Source: Panagrolaimus kolymaensis (lineage: Eukaryota; Nematoda; Chromadorea; Rhabditida; Panagrolaimidae). From it: a DNA stretch of 64,000 nt. Below the pieces are notes generated by a model, which searched no databases, was not told the origin of the DNA, and worked only from the letters and a program-made list of their open reading frames with translations. Positions within the stretch are counted from its first letter, which is position 1. Each line of letters opens with the position of its first letter. The DNA lies in assembly GCA_028622995.1 (NCBI GenBank), contig JAJQJQ010000005.1, positions 6,076,001 to 6,140,000 on the forward strand, written 5' to 3'. Shown here piece after piece: positions 12,057-24,517 of this stretch. Both the position numbers and the translations under genes were made by a program.

Positions 12057-13913
12057 CTAAAGTTCTTGTTTGTACACATCAAAAGTATTTTCGGGAATAA
12101 AAGCATGCAAAGTTTTAAAAACAAATTCAACCCCAAATGGAAGGTGAACTTCTTTTCGATCGCCATTCATATAAGTAAAGAATCGACGAACACCTCGTTC
12201 AAAGCGTAAAATGGCTCGGAAGAAAGTGTGTGAAAGAGTTTCAGATCGAACCACATTATGGCATGAAGCCATAACATCATTAACAATAATAGTTCCTGAT
12301 TCAGTCATAGGAGAATAAACACCTCGTTCTTCTACGGTTGAAATTACAGTAACTTGGAGGGGAATAAATGAACCTTCAGAAGTTTTTTTGAGTAAACAAT
12401 CTCCAACTGCAATCTCTACAGCATAAACTTGTTTAATATTTTCAAGTTTTGGTGAGGAACATGGAACTCGATGAATAAAATGTTGGGGAGTTAATTTGAT
12501 TTCAGTTCCATCAATAAGTTGAAGACGAACGAAGCTCGCAATTGTGTCGGGAAGGCGATGAAGGAATGAAATGACTTCATCATAGCTTGTCTGAAAAGTT
12601 TAAAGTTTTGAATGAAGCAAAATTTTTAAAAGTTTTAAGGTTTTATTGAAAATTATTTCACGAAAAATCCTAAAGTTTAACTAAAGAAAGTAGCAATCAC
12701 TGATCTAATTCCAATCGAAAAAGTTTAAAAAACATTAAACAGCATTTTTTCACTCTTTAAATTGTGAAGGTATCATTAGATAAAAAAATTATATAATTTT
12801 AAAATTGTTCTTTTTCAGAATTTGCTACAACATTATAAGTTAAAACTCTTACAGTATTATCAACGGGAATTTGAATCATATCTCCAACTTTGAGTTGATC
12901 CATTCTGACTGAGCCTGATTCACTTGAAACAAGTGTATCAGCTGAAAAGCAAGCTGGTGTTCCACTAACAGGATAATAATATCCGGGACTTTGAACTGGG
13001 ACTACGGCTTCACCAATTTGTACAACTTGATCATTGCTTTGTGGAGCTTCAAGTTGGGGTTGTTGATCCAAAACTTTATCAAGAATTTTTGTGATTTCTG
13101 TTCTTGACTCAAAGTCCACTGAAATTAAAATGTTTTATTTATGAGAGGAAAAATTAAGAAAAAGAAACCTTGATTAGTTTCTTCTGGAGCATTAGGTAAA
13201 CAATTCATTCGATAAACTGTGAGTTCATAAGCAGTTCTAAATAAAAATAGTTTTGGATTTGATCATATTTTTATAAATCTTACGATCCATCTTGTCCAAC
13301 AATTTTCTTAACATTTGTGATTAAATCGAAACCAGTTTGACGCCCATCACGGATAACTTCACCACCGCTATAAACTTCACCTTGATGAACAACAGGTCGG
13401 CCAACTTCTGCTGAGAATCTCATGCCATCATACGAACAACATTGAAGACCGATGCTACAATTATTTTAATCATTACTACAACATACATGTTTTTTATGGC
13501 AGCTTACGTTCCATCACCTCGATCAAGAACTCCGCCAGCCCAACTTGTGGTACCAGAGCAAAAAGCAGAGGAAAAGCTTCCCGAGCATCTAGCACCTTGA
13601 TCAGGTCCATTCGAAATACAATTGCTTTGACGTGAAAAATCTCCTTCTCTCAAAAATCCATCTTCGCCTCCGCTATTTGGCTAAAATTTTAACCTCGAAT
13701 ATCATCAATCAACAAATTTTAAAAACTAACATTAAATTGACTATCACCTGCGGGTCTTGCGCACATACAAGATGGAGTTGCGCAACCCAAAACAAAATCA
13801 CCATTTTCTAAAACTTCAAATCGAAATGGAATTGCAGTACTTCCACAAAAAGCAGTCAATCCATATTTGATTAAAGAAATGGATAAAAATATCAATAATA
13901 AATTTAGCTTCAT
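12057..13913 (-). CDS. warthog-family hedgehog-related protein with Hint domain (464 aa)
   Basis: Secreted autoprocessing protein of the nematode hedgehog-related group. Six exons join in phase: 13913..13731, 13680..13508, 13454..13284, 13236..13169, 13118..12853 and 12590..12057. A signal peptide (MKLNLLLIFLSISLIKYGLT) precedes a Cys-rich Wart domain with FCGSTAIPFRFEV and VLGCATPSCMC. A Gln/Pro-rich linker leads to the Hint domain. Its nucleophile is Cys in ACFSADTLV, followed by MDQLKVGDMI, the TPQHFIHR block with a catalytic-type His, and the Hog-typical SGTIIVNDVMASCHN. The Cys and His needed for self-cleavage are present, so processing is expected. I cannot say which wrt paralogue this is. 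Confidence 0.92.
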
Positions 13914-14736
13914 TTTTTCTTTTTCTTCAAAAGTTAAAAGTTTAAAAAAGAAGACAACGTTTATTTTTGATCGAATGATAATGACCCTTTTTTGTCAATG
14001 CAGCAGCAGCACTGATGGCTGATTTGGATTCGGACGAGAGTCATTGACCCAATTTTGGAATTTGTATTTCTTTACCTGTCCGATCATGATTTTTTTAAAT
14101 CGCAAATTGGGAAAGTAACGAAAAAATTTTCTTTAAAAAAAAAGATTAAATAATTTGTTTTAGTTTTAATTTCTAAATCTTTTAATGACATTAACAAACA
14201 ACTAATCAACCTGATATGCAACAATAATAGCATTCCATGCATATACTGTCTGTAAAACCAAAGCTACATACATATGTTGAAAGAGCATTTTTTAGTAGCA
14301 AAACTAAAAATTCTTTGTCACCGAAAATATTATTGGAAAGTCAAATTATAGCTTTTTGTTTACTTTTCAATGATTGGTATTCTTTTTATTAAACGGCAAC
14401 AATAAAGGAAACTTTGAAACGGAAATTGCTGAAATCCAATAACGTTCATCTTTTTTTTATAGATGCTCTTGTTACTTGAGATTTCAAAAAAGAAAGAATA
14501 ATTTAAAAATGCACCCTTTTCTAAATTATTGTTGGATTGTATCATTTTTCGTTAAAGTTAAATCAGAATCCTAGTTTTGCATAAAGGATGGTGGATATCC
14601 ATGCCAAATCTCAAAATGTACGTTATAAAAACATGAAAGCACTTTAAAAATATTTATGACCACAACTTTTGCATTAAAAAAATCGATAAATTAGGGTTGA
14701 GAAAAAAAATATTTGTAGCTTGTTTGGGAAAAAATT
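13914..14736. other. intergenic between warthog gene and dmd-4-like gene
   Basis: About 820 bp of AT-rich DNA. It includes the warthog promoter side, with a more GC-rich patch around 13995-14050, and the 3' flank of the DM-domain gene. A 61-codon frame at 14360..14545 (-) is not supported as a gene. Confidence 0.4.
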
Positions 14737-16418
14737 TCAGTCAGATGAATTTGAAGATGAAGGGGATTTATGAGAAGAATCGGTGGAAACATCAAAGATT
14801 TGACTTATGGATGGAGTTGTTGTAATTGACGTGGAAGTTGTGGGTTGTGGATGAAAATTTTGTTTATTTTCAAAGAACCATGGTGGAAAAATCCATGGGC
14901 TTGGAAGTGGAAAAGCTGATGAACGTTGCAAAAGAGAATTCATTGAAAAATTATGTGGAGGAGTTTGTAATGCAGGTGGAGAAGAATGTGAAGCTGCTGT
15001 TGCAGCGGCTGCTTTGGCTGTTTCTAATTTTTTAGAATATCGAGCGCAAACCTTTAAAAAATAAAAAATAAATATGCTGAAGTAAACAAATTGGTAATAC
15101 TTACCAATTGTTCGATTGCTTCTAACACCTCACCATTGCATCCTTCAAGGACAAGTTCGAGGACTCGCTTATCTTGATCTTCAAACAACAAAGATAACAT
15201 TTCAATTGGATCCATTCTACCTAGTCGATATTCTGTTCTTTTTGGGTTTACGATAGCTTCTTTTTTCAACGGTTTCGGTTTGTCAGTTTTTACTTCTAAA
15301 ATCAAATTTGATAAAATTCATTCAATGTTATATAATTCTTTATGTACCTTCATCATCACTTTTCTCATTTTCATCCTCATCTTCTTCATCCTCTTCTTCA
15401 TTATTCATTGATGTTCCACTTTCATTTCCACTATTAAAATTCCATACAGGGCCTTGTGGAAGTCGATTCAAAGGTTGTCCTGAAACAACTCTCAATCCCA
15501 AAGCAATGGCATCTTCAGCAGCTTGTTTTCGCTTTAATGCAACTTGAGCGGCCATAACTCTTTGCCTTTCAGCAATTAAATTACATTTTTCACAGACACA
15601 ATTCCTAAAAAGGCATATGTTTAATCTATTAAAAAAGTAACTTTTATTTTTTGGTTGAAAGTGGATTAAAAATATTTGTAAACAATTTAAAATTTGCGAT
15701 GGTTTTTTGACTCTTTTATTCATCGAAAAAAGCATTCAAGTTTCATGACGATGTGATTACCTTACATTAGCTTGTATGCATGCTTCGCCGGCTCAAAAAC
15801 TTGCAGAGCTTTACCTCACATGATCTCTTCTTTTTCTATTTTTTATTCGCGCTTTATTATTCCATCGAATAAGAGTGAAAGAGACGATTATTAAATCCGA
15901 TGCGCAAACTTCAAGCACTTTAAGAAAAACCTCATTCAATTGTTATCGAAACTTTTTTCCTTGCCTTTTTAAGGTTAGCAAAAAATGTCATTGTTTCTTT
16001 TTTGGCAAAATAATATAAGCAAGTTAAAACACTTTATAAGTTACTGTATTTACAACTTAATGAATGCTTATAATAAAGGTCTGGTATTTTTTAATAAGGA
16101 GAAATCATCCAAATCTCGAATAAGTTTGGGAAGCATTCAATGAAAAAAAATCTTTCTAACAACCTTATAACAAAAAATTGCCATCGAATTCAAAGTCACT
16201 TACTTGTATTTGCAATGCCTCTTGTGACCTTTGAGCCATGAAACGAGTCCATGATTTCTGCATCTCGCGCATTTGGGTTTCCTCTCTTTTGGCTCCAATA
16301 TGTATCCACCACCAGTAGGGCGAGGATCTTCTATCATCATTGAATTGTGTCCACCAAATCCATTTCTTCCTGAAGCTACTGCAGCAGCTGCCGCGGCAAA
16401 TGCATTTCCGAACAGCAT
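14737..16418 (-). CDS. dmd-4: DM-domain transcription factor with DMA domain (DMD-4-like, 325 aa)
   Basis: Zinc-binding DNA-binding protein of the DMRT family. Exons 16418..16204, 15604..15348, 15295..15105 and 15051..14737 join in phase to 326 codons. The DM domain starts near residue 49 with [20 protein letters not shown] and continues across the first intron (600 bp) with [20 protein letters not shown]; all zinc-ligand Cys/His are present. A strongly acidic run ([13 protein letters not shown]) and a DMA domain ([15 protein letters not shown]...) follow, then an Ala- and Ser/Thr/Pro-rich tail. In C. elegans the DM protein with a DMA domain is DMD-4, a regulator of sexually dimorphic neurons, and I base the symbol on that. 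An upstream in-frame Met at 16481 is possible. The chosen Met precedes a poly-Ala stretch. Confidence 0.9.
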
Positions 16419-17965
16419 AATGAAGGAAGAAAAAACTACAGTAATCAAATTTGAAAAAAAAAACGAAAATAAAAGAATCAAGTTTTTTATTATTTATTTA
16501 TTTGTGATGAAAAAATCAAGAATGAAACAATTGCGATTTAAAAGTTAGCTTTGGGTGTGGTTACGATGAAGAGCTTCAACAAAAAAGGGTGGAGTTAAAG
16601 CTAAAAAAAGAGCCAATAAAAAAAGGATTCAAAAGTAAATAAATGAGTGGAGTCCTCGCGCAATCTCATCAACATCAACTTTGTCAAAACTATGGCGTAA
16701 CAAATGAAATTTGAGATTTTATATTAAATGTCAAGAAGGAGAAGAAGAGAAAAATCGAAGTGGAGGAAAAAAAGTTTCAAATAAAAAATTCGAATATGAA
16801 TGAATTAAAAAAAGGCATGGAATTTGTTGGAAACAATAAAAGTTCATCATAAAAAAATGCATTTAGAAAAAATCTGAAGCTGGGTTAAAACATAAATGGT
16901 GATGACATAAAAAGCTGGCATTACAAAGATTTAAAATTACATTGATAAGTTCAAAAAAGAAAATAAGCTTTAATGAATCGACATTAAAGTAATTTGGTGT
17001 TAAAAACCAGATATTTCTTTCTTTTTATTTTTAATGCTTTCGAATAACTTGGTAACGATTAAGTAGTAAGAAGCCAACTTTTTCATTTCAGGTTATTTAT
17101 TAAAAATCTCATCCAAGCTCAGAGCATTGAAGCGCCATAATTATAATTCAAAAAATATCCAAACACCTGATAAAATAAAAAATAAAATATATTGTCACTT
17201 TTGTTATTTATCTTCCTCAATTTTTTACAATGAAGCTTCGATTATGCAAATTAAAAGCAAATAAACGTTGACGTTTAAAATAAAATTGATGGAACAATAA
17301 CAATTTTTTTTGTTACAGTAATATGGGATTTACTCATCTTGAAAATTATATACGTAAGTGAAATTGATAAGTAGCTTTGCCATTTACTGTAGAAACAAAA
17401 ATGATTGATAATTTGATGATTTTATTAAATTCACAAATAAATTTTACGCTTGATAGCTTTTCTTATTTGTTTACACAGGCATTTGCTTCATTTCCTCAAT
17501 AAAAAAATGTGTCTGTTCACACATTTTTAAATTTTTCTTCCGCTTACCGTAGCTTTTAAAGTAGGCGAAAATCACTTTTAAATTGTCACCTTTCTTTCAT
17601 TTTTTATATACTTAAACTTAAGTATCGTGTGAAAAAAAATGTGAAAGTTACTGTCGCCGAAAAATACTTTTATTTTACCTTTGATGTTTTGCTATTTGTT
17701 CGATCAATTATTTCATCGTGTATTCAAGCTTTCGAGATCATCGCAAAGTTTTTTTTTCTTTCCATGCAAACACTTTTCGCGCACCATAAATAAAGTGTGA
17801 GAAACACCTTTTTTGAATATTATTGCTCGATTTTAGATAGATAAACAATTCATTTTAATTGATCTTTATTAGTAAAATTAATGACATAAAAAAAGCAGGG
17901 TTTAAAAGTATAAATAAGAAACAATGAATTACAATGTTGTGAATTTTCATTCTGGATAAAATAGT
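16419..17965. promoter_or_regulatory. dmd-4 upstream region
   Basis: About 1.5 kb without a supportable gene. A perfect 10 bp stem (AAAAATGTGT/ACACATTTTT) with a 6 nt loop lies near 17505-17530. The poly(A) signal of pbs-3 (AATAAA on minus) lies near 17870. The rest is AT-rich and unremarkable. Confidence 0.4.
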
Positions 17966-18847
17966 TTAATCCATACGACCTTTGAGAGTTGTAACATTTA
18001 CTTTATCTTTAGTGATCATGTAAACAAGAACACCCCAACCAGAAGCAGCATCACGTTCCATGGCAGCAAGCATTGATTGAGCAGTTGCTTCAAAAAGTTC
18101 ATCAGGTCCCATATTTTCACGCCAAAAACCTATAAAAAGCAAGCATTAGAAGAAGAAAAAAATAGTCCAAAAACATTGTTTGCCGACTATTTGAAAATGA
18201 GATTAAATTACAGTGGCAAGTTAACATTATTCAAAAAACATGAGTGACCGTTAAATCGTCATAGATCTCCTTTTTGCGCAACTTGTTTGCAAGCTCAAGT
18301 TCAAGTGACTGATTTAAATAATAAAACAATAAAATCATACCTTCACAAACACCCAAAAAGTATTCTTGTCCAGTTCCAACTGCTACAAAATCACGAGGAC
18401 TTGCAATACAACCAATAGTATCCATAGCGCAAATATACGGTTTATTTGTAAGAGGATCAAGACCAGCAACGAGAGGTTCAGTAATATAGCCACCAAAGCG
18501 TTTGTTATAAAGCATGTTTGAAATCATTTCAGCAGCAACTTGAGGTCTCATTTTACGGTTTTCACGAAGTTCATACAAACTTTTACGATACAAAATTTGA
18601 TTCTTAACAGTAAGAGCATCAGAGTAAAATCCGCAAAGACCAACATAAATACGATCACCAATTTTATGAATCTGAAACAACAAAAATTAGTTAGTTTTTG
18701 GAAGATAAAAAATCTCATTCATACCTTCTTAACATCAGTTGCAATGGTGGTCATTTGTTCACCCAAGCGTAAATCCGTGGCAATACAAACACAACCATCA
18801 CCAGCCATGGCCAAGACCGTACCACCAGTGTAGCTCATAATCGACAT
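17966..18847 (-). CDS. pbs-3: 20S proteasome subunit beta 3 (205 aa)
   Basis: Non-catalytic beta-ring subunit of the 20S proteasome. Exons 18847..18725, 18671..18341 and 18129..17966 join in phase to 206 codons, exactly the usual PSMB3 length. It begins MSIMSYTGGTVLAMAGDGCV, the hallmark beta-3 N-terminus without a cleaved propeptide, and continues with RIYVGLCGFYSDAL, KPYICAMDTIGC and SGWGVLVYMITKD. The N-terminal active Thr of catalytic subunits is absent, as expected. The SUMO protease gene lies 410 bp upstream on the same strand. Confidence 0.97.
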
Positions 18848-19257
18848 GATTGAAGATTTGATAAAGGCTTTTGATTAAATGAAAACTCTAAATTCAAGTA
18901 AGATTAGAAACATAAAAATAAGCCAAAAAAGAAAGAAGTATATCTTGGAAATATAACCGAGTTGTTCTGTCATGACAGAAGACGAACAATAGAAAATCAA
19001 CGAAATAAATATTATAATTTATTCACAACAAAAATACAGAAAACTGCTGCAGTCGAACAACAACAAAAACAAATTGCAAAATCATGGAAACAAACAAACG
19101 AGGCTGCATGCAAAGTCGTTGCAGGGCCTAACCTCGCATGAGTCTCAATGTGTTGACAAAGACATAAAAAACAAGTTTTAGGAAATGAGATATTACGAAT
19201 ATTTAAACCCGAATAATAGTCAAACAAAATAAATAAAGCAACACCATAAAAGGCAAA
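18848..19257. other. gap between SUMO protease and pbs-3
   Basis: 410 bp between two genes on the same strand. It may contain the pbs-3 promoter, or be a spacer if the pair is co-transcribed. No further element recognised. Confidence 0.35.
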
Positions 19258-21972
19258 CTAAGTTTCCATATCTTTTTCATCATCCGACGGTTCTATTCCC
19301 ATTCTTTGAAATGTTTGGTTTGCTGCTTCTTGAGAAGGAGATTGAGCTATTGAAATAGCAGCTTGTTGAAGTATTCCTTGAATATTGCTACTTGTAATAG
19401 GTATCTCTGGCTTCTTTTGAACAGGGCGTAAAATTCTATTAGTTACTGGACGAATAATTGTAGTATGAGATGGCCTTGTAACAAGCCTCATGCCTGGTGG
19501 TACAGATAACCTTGGTCGGAATCCGATGTTGGTAGTAACCGGAGGACGATTAGTAGTATAACCTTGTGAAGCATAAGGCATACGGTATATTTGATTTATC
19601 ACTTTTGGTTTCTTTACAAGAGGTTCTTGTATCGTCGCATGTTTTCTTTTTATCGTTTCATAATTTAAAGCACTTGTTATGATTTCATTGTAAATTTTGC
19701 ACCGCATTCCATGAACACTGCTAGTAAAAGTCTTCCACCATTCAGAAAAATTAGGTAAAAAATTTCCCTAAAAGAAGAAGACCTTTGATAAAAATAATGA
19801 ATGTTAAGAAATATATTAACGTACATCAGGTAAATGATCAAAGAAATATTTTAAAAACATCAAAGTATAAATTCCGCAATCATCGGCATTATTTTGTTGA
19901 GGCATATCTCCAGGAAAAACTTTCTTTACCAAACCTCGATTAAAGCTAGTATTATTGCTTCCTTTAACAGCATTATGATGTCGGGATAAAAAGTGAGTCA
20001 GATGATCATAAGTAATATTATGTTCATTAGTCGCAAGTTTCTTGAATGAATCAAAAATTAAAAAATGACATTCCGAAGTTTGTGCTTCGTGTGATGCTGC
20101 ATCATTCTGAATTGCTGCAGCAGGATCAATGATCACAACAAGAAACCAATGGTGTAATCGATGTACAGGTACAACAATAAACATGGAGTCGAAAAAACTT
20201 TGTTTGAACTTCTTTGAATCATAAGTGTTAAAAATAGCATTGCGTATTTTGGTTGGATTTGTTTCATTTTCGATTCCTTTGGTAATGTTTGTGTAAAAAT
20301 AAGTTTCACATAGCCGAATCTTTGCTTGTCTTAAAGATAAAAAAATTTATTTTCAAAGTATTAAACTTATTAAAACAAACTTTTCTTGGGGAAGCAACTT
20401 TAATAATCGATAACAGTACCAATCAACAATCTTATCATTGAGCCAAAGACCGCGACCATTTCTTCTTGATTCTTCTGAAACAAATTAAATAATTTCTAAA
20501 AAAATTTCGATGCTTTTGCATCGCTTTAAACGCCAATTTAGCATATTAAAAAGGTTTAAAAAAAGAGGATTGTTGTTTTATAAAAGTAGTATATAAAAAC
20601 TCAAACCTGAACCAATCAGGAGATCCAAATCTTCTTTATTAAATTCAATATCACCAGAAGCCGCTCTTTGAACAATAACGTCGCTTTTGTCAATAATTGG
20701 TAAAGTAACATCATCAATGGTTATAAGCTCATTTTCCGAAGCTTTTGGATGTTTGTCTTCCACAACATCAAAACAATAATATTGTCCTTTAATTTTATCT
20801 GATATTAATACCAGTTTTGCATTTGAAAATTTCATAAGGTCAACCAGCGTTTCTTTTTTAATAAAACCTATAAAAAAGTTATCAAATGAGAGAGAGATAT
20901 CCTTATTTACAATTTTCATTGTCTGCGTGTCTCTGCCTCTATGCAAATTTGCTATCATCAAGGAAAAATGAAAAAAACAAAGGAAAGAAAATTCACTTTA
21001 AAAAATAGCATACATCACGAAATGCTCAATGCATTTCATTAATCTTTTTTAGCTATGTATATTGTTTTCTTCAAGCTTGCTTGCAAACTGATAGCTCAAA
21101 ACATTTTTTGTTTTTCTAAAACTATAAAAATTTTGTTACGCAGTTTAATGCGCCTCGAAAGAGTTTAGCTATTTATTAAACAAAGGCATTTGCTTGTTAG
21201 CCGAAGGTCCCCTTTTTTGCTAGTATGTAAAAATAATTACCGATGTAAGAAGCATATAAATTTTTTTCAAGTTCATTGTACTCCTTATCAGACAATTCTT
21301 TTTTCTTAACGGCTAAGTTCTTTTCAGCATAAATGTGGTATCCATAGTCGATATACCTCAAAGCTTCACGTAGTTTTTGACCATCATCGTCATTTTGTGT
21401 ATTAAGAATCAAATCGAAAAACAAAAATCTCCGTCTAAAAAAAAGAATGTAAAAAACTAATTTGCTTTAAAGTGAATAATAATCTTACGATGGAAGTGGA
21501 AGAATTTCTTTACACATGGCATTTGACAAAGCATTAGAAAGCCGTAAAACAGCTGTATCACTAATAGCAACAACCAAAGCAGTAGCACCATTTGACGAAT
21601 TTGGGTCCAATAGCTGAAAATAATTGTGTTTAACTAATTGTCATCATAATTTTAAAAGCTTACAATAAACTTAGAAATATGAGCAAATGCTAATTGAATT
21701 TGAATGCAATTCCGTCTATCAGGCTCTGAGCCATCAGGTGGAGATGAATATTGAAGACGAAAACAAACGTTATTATTCTTGATCCGTAAAATATTGTTAT
21801 GAATAGGAATAGTCAAATTTCCAAAGACCATTTGTTTCACGGGAAGATCATAATGAGGCTTGAAGTCTATCACAACTGGGCCGACAGAAGCTGAATTTTG
21901 ACGATCCATGCTTTCAAAAGGAACACTTTCTATTGATGGTAAAATTTCTTGAAATGAGGACAACATTATCAT
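19258..21972 (-). CDS. SUMO-specific protease, C48 family (Ulp/SENP6-7 type, 665 aa)
   Basis: Cysteine protease that removes SUMO from proteins. Seven exons join in phase: 21972..21664, 21613..21489, 21434..21241, 20867..20607, 20474..20381, 20329..19825 and 19767..19258. The C48 domain begins at RGLWLNDKIVDWYCYRLL and carries the triad: His in HRLHHWFLVV (about residue 388), Asp in FLIFDSFKK (about 421) and Cys in QQNNADDCGIYTLMF (about 479), with the oxyanion Gln before it. The N-terminal 300 residues are not recognised. The C-terminal 150 are basic and Pro/Thr-rich, probably disordered. The inserted loop between His and Asp and the long extensions fit the SENP6/7 (ULP-2-like) branch, but I cannot fix the paralogue. 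A second Met six bases downstream (21966) is equally possible. Confidence 0.88.
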
Positions 21973-22322
21973 ACAATATGAATGATGATAATAAAGAATA
22001 TGGGCAAAAAAGTATTGAAATTATAATATTGTGAAAGCGTGAGGTAAAGCTTTATTATATGCCAAGTAATACAGGCGAGATGTAAAAAAAATAATAAAGC
22101 TGTAACAAATCTAGCAGACTCTTTAGATGTATGTACGTTTGGTGATATTGAGAAGTTTTTACTTCAAAAAAGGTGACAATGAAATTTGAAAAAATATTCG
22201 CTCGAGTTTCTTGCTTATTTATAAAATTTTCGTTTGAAGAGTCAAATATGCTTTGCATTCGGGCTATTCTTAATTCGCGGAATGGTTAAGCTAGAGCTTA
22301 GCCAAACTAAACTGTTGCATAA
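21973..22322. promoter_or_regulatory. SUMO protease upstream region
   Basis: About 350 bp of AT-rich DNA before the protease start. No distinct element was identified. Confidence 0.3.
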
Positions 22323-22825
22323 TTATGGTTTAAAAATTATCAAAAATATCTGAAGAGGACGTGGTTCATAATCTTCATTTTTGAGAAATCCCCTTGGAAA
22401 TTCAGAAAGGAGTTTAATTGGATCTTCTTGTGGTTTAGCTTTTTTGGTTCTGCTTGGTTGTGATTTTACTATTTTTATGCTACCATTATCTCCCTTTTGA
22501 GATGTTGCAGCTTCATGTTTTGTGAAGGATGCTGCTAACTTTCCTAAATCAATTTGACTTGATCCCAAAAGTTGTTTCAAACTATTAAATGCTTGGGCTA
22601 AATCAGGATGGGCGCTAAAATTAAAAAAAAACATATTTCCATTTATAAATATTTAATTTACTTAGGAAAGATTGTTCGAAAAACATTATGAAAGTCCTCG
22701 GCTAGTTGGTAATTCGCATTCCTCCTTTTCCACAAAATTTCCAAAATTTTTAATAGAACTATTAAATTGAAGCCCTCAATTATCCAAACTTTGAAAATAT
22801 CCGAAAAATAAATAATTGTTTTGCT
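22323..22825 (-). pseudogene. two-exon orphan coding fragment without a start codon
   Basis: Open exon 22825..22662 (54 codons from an in-frame stop) ends at a GTAAAT donor. A TTTTAG acceptor leads in phase to exon 22614..22323, giving 152 codons. The coding-like stretch reads WKRRNANYQLAEDFHNVF, then HPDLAQAFNSLKQLLGSS and a basic Ser/Lys/Pro tail. There is no ATG in the first exon and I cannot place an upstream exon. I do not recognise the protein. It is either the 3' end of a gene with missed 5' exons or a truncated relic. The phase-correct intron argues it was coding until recently. Confidence 0.4.
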
Positions 22826-22901
22826 TTAGCTTGTTGAGCAACATAGATAAAATGTCGAAGCTATGGTTTATCCATTTATTTTATCTCAGTGGTGAAATAG
22901 G

Positions 22902-23084
22902 ATGGCAACCATATTTGAAGCACAAAATCAACCCATAAATACTGAAACTGAAGCTCTTTATGAAGAAATTCAAAGAGAAAATGTTCTCGCTTGAATTTAT
23001 TTGAAAATAGCCAATGCTCAATTCATTCTTCATGAAGCATGGTCAAATGCTGTCTAACAAGCAATGAAATTTTCATCAGTAATC
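22902..23084 (+). pseudogene. decayed coding fragment with two in-frame stops
   Basis: An ATG at 22902 follows an acceptor-like TTATCTCAG. It opens a frame reading MATIFEAQNQPINTETEALY that is stopped by TGA at 22992. The same frame then continues with coding-like residues (YLKIANAQFILHEAWSNAV) up to TAA at 23055, and on through QAMKFSSVIQK. Two stops in an otherwise amphipathic, protein-like frame suggest a pseudogene. The family is unknown. Confidence 0.35.
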
Positions 23085-23850
23085 CAAAAAATCATATTAA
23101 AGTTTAAATGTTTGTTCCTCCTTATGTTGCATTCCGCATTGTAAAAATGAAACTTCAAGTATATAAATAAAAAAAATCTTTGCCTTAGTTTTTTAAATTA
23201 AAGGACTCAAAAAACCAGCTTAAACCCCTAACTTCGAAAAGAATATACCTCATTGTTCAAAGTAATTTAAAATAAACATAAATGGTTAAAACTAAAATCA
23301 TTGTAAAATTTTCGTTTACAACTTATAATCCATAAGTTCAATTAAACAAAGAGAAAGGCTTATAAATGCCGTGAAAGAAAGGCAACTCAAAAATTTGTAG
23401 TAAAAATCGAAACAGTCACATAAAATTAATGATATTGTAACTGACTAATTCGAAAAATATCGTTCAAATTGCTCATCACTTTCACAAAATTGAAGTACAA
23501 GTTATTTACTATTCTTGATCGTGTTAACTCCAAATATAGCCACTTTGTTCAAACGGTTAACACTTCACTAGCCAAAAATGGTCGATTAAAAACTTCTTTA
23601 AATCATATTTTAGAAGGTGGAATATGTATGAAATTCCTGCCTTGTTACTTCGAATTCGTCTGTTATTTTATTTCTTCACATTAGCTAGTAATTATCAAGA
23701 AGATATTCCTTAAAAAACTTGTGCAACATAAAAATAATAGGGGCTACAACTGTTTTCTATGAGTAAAAAGCTTAGAAAGTTACTTAAAAAAGGACTTTAA
23801 CCCGATAATATTATTCTTGAACTATGTTTTAAATGAATTACATTTGGAGC
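23085..23850. other. AT-rich flank of the inverted-repeat element
   Basis: No supported gene. A 71-codon frame at 23469..23684 (+), including SHFVQTVNTSLAKNG, may be another relic, but it lacks splice or family support. Confidence 0.3.
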
Positions 23851-24113
23851 TACAATCCCACGCATCGGTTTCCGTCGTCAAATCGGGCGACATCGGGCGA
23901 CATCGGGCAACATCGGGCGACATCGGGCGCGCGGGAAAAAATTTCTTTATTTGAAAAAAATATTTTTTATGCAATGTTTGAGTTATAATCTCAATTTATA
24001 ATTTATCAAATATTTAAATTTATTAATTTTTATAACTCTACCACTTATTTTTTCACTTTATAGCTGAAAGCTTTATGGAAATTACATTTTTTGTTGTTGT
24101 TTCAAATTTACTA
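23851..24113 (+). repeat. left terminal inverted repeat
   Basis: 263 bp, exact reverse complement of 25392..25654. Its outer 90 bp are GC-rich with tandem ATCGGGCGAC units, and the rest is AT-rich. Confidence 0.93.
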
Positions 24114-24517
24114 ATTTTTTTAAACAATTTTTTCTTTTTCCCCTTTCCCATTTTACTAATGCATACATATTTAAAAAGCATCTTTTTTTCGAATTTACAA
24201 ATATAAATCGATTATATTTTTGATAAAAGAAGAAACAATTTGAAAAATCAAATTTCTGTTGAAACAGCTCTCACAATGTTTTTATATTATTTTTTGGATG
24301 CGATTGTCGACATTTACGGTCTTTAAAAAAAGGCATGCTTTGATTAAAAGAAAGATTTTTTTAATGTAGACAAGTTTATGGTCAAGTAAAAGGCATCTGT
24401 TACCCCCTCATTTTTTGTGGATAAAGGTGTATCTTTTAAATTTGATTGTAAGCGACAGCATTTCGGTATTTGTTTAATAGTTTTGTTACCCATTATTCTT
24501 AAAAGACTTAAATAAAA

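Noticed and set aside
17490..17535. Short perfect hairpin taken as a bacterial-type terminator
   Set aside because: Eukaryotic intergenic AT-rich DNA; the stem lies 430 bp downstream of the pbs-3 stop and is probably chance.
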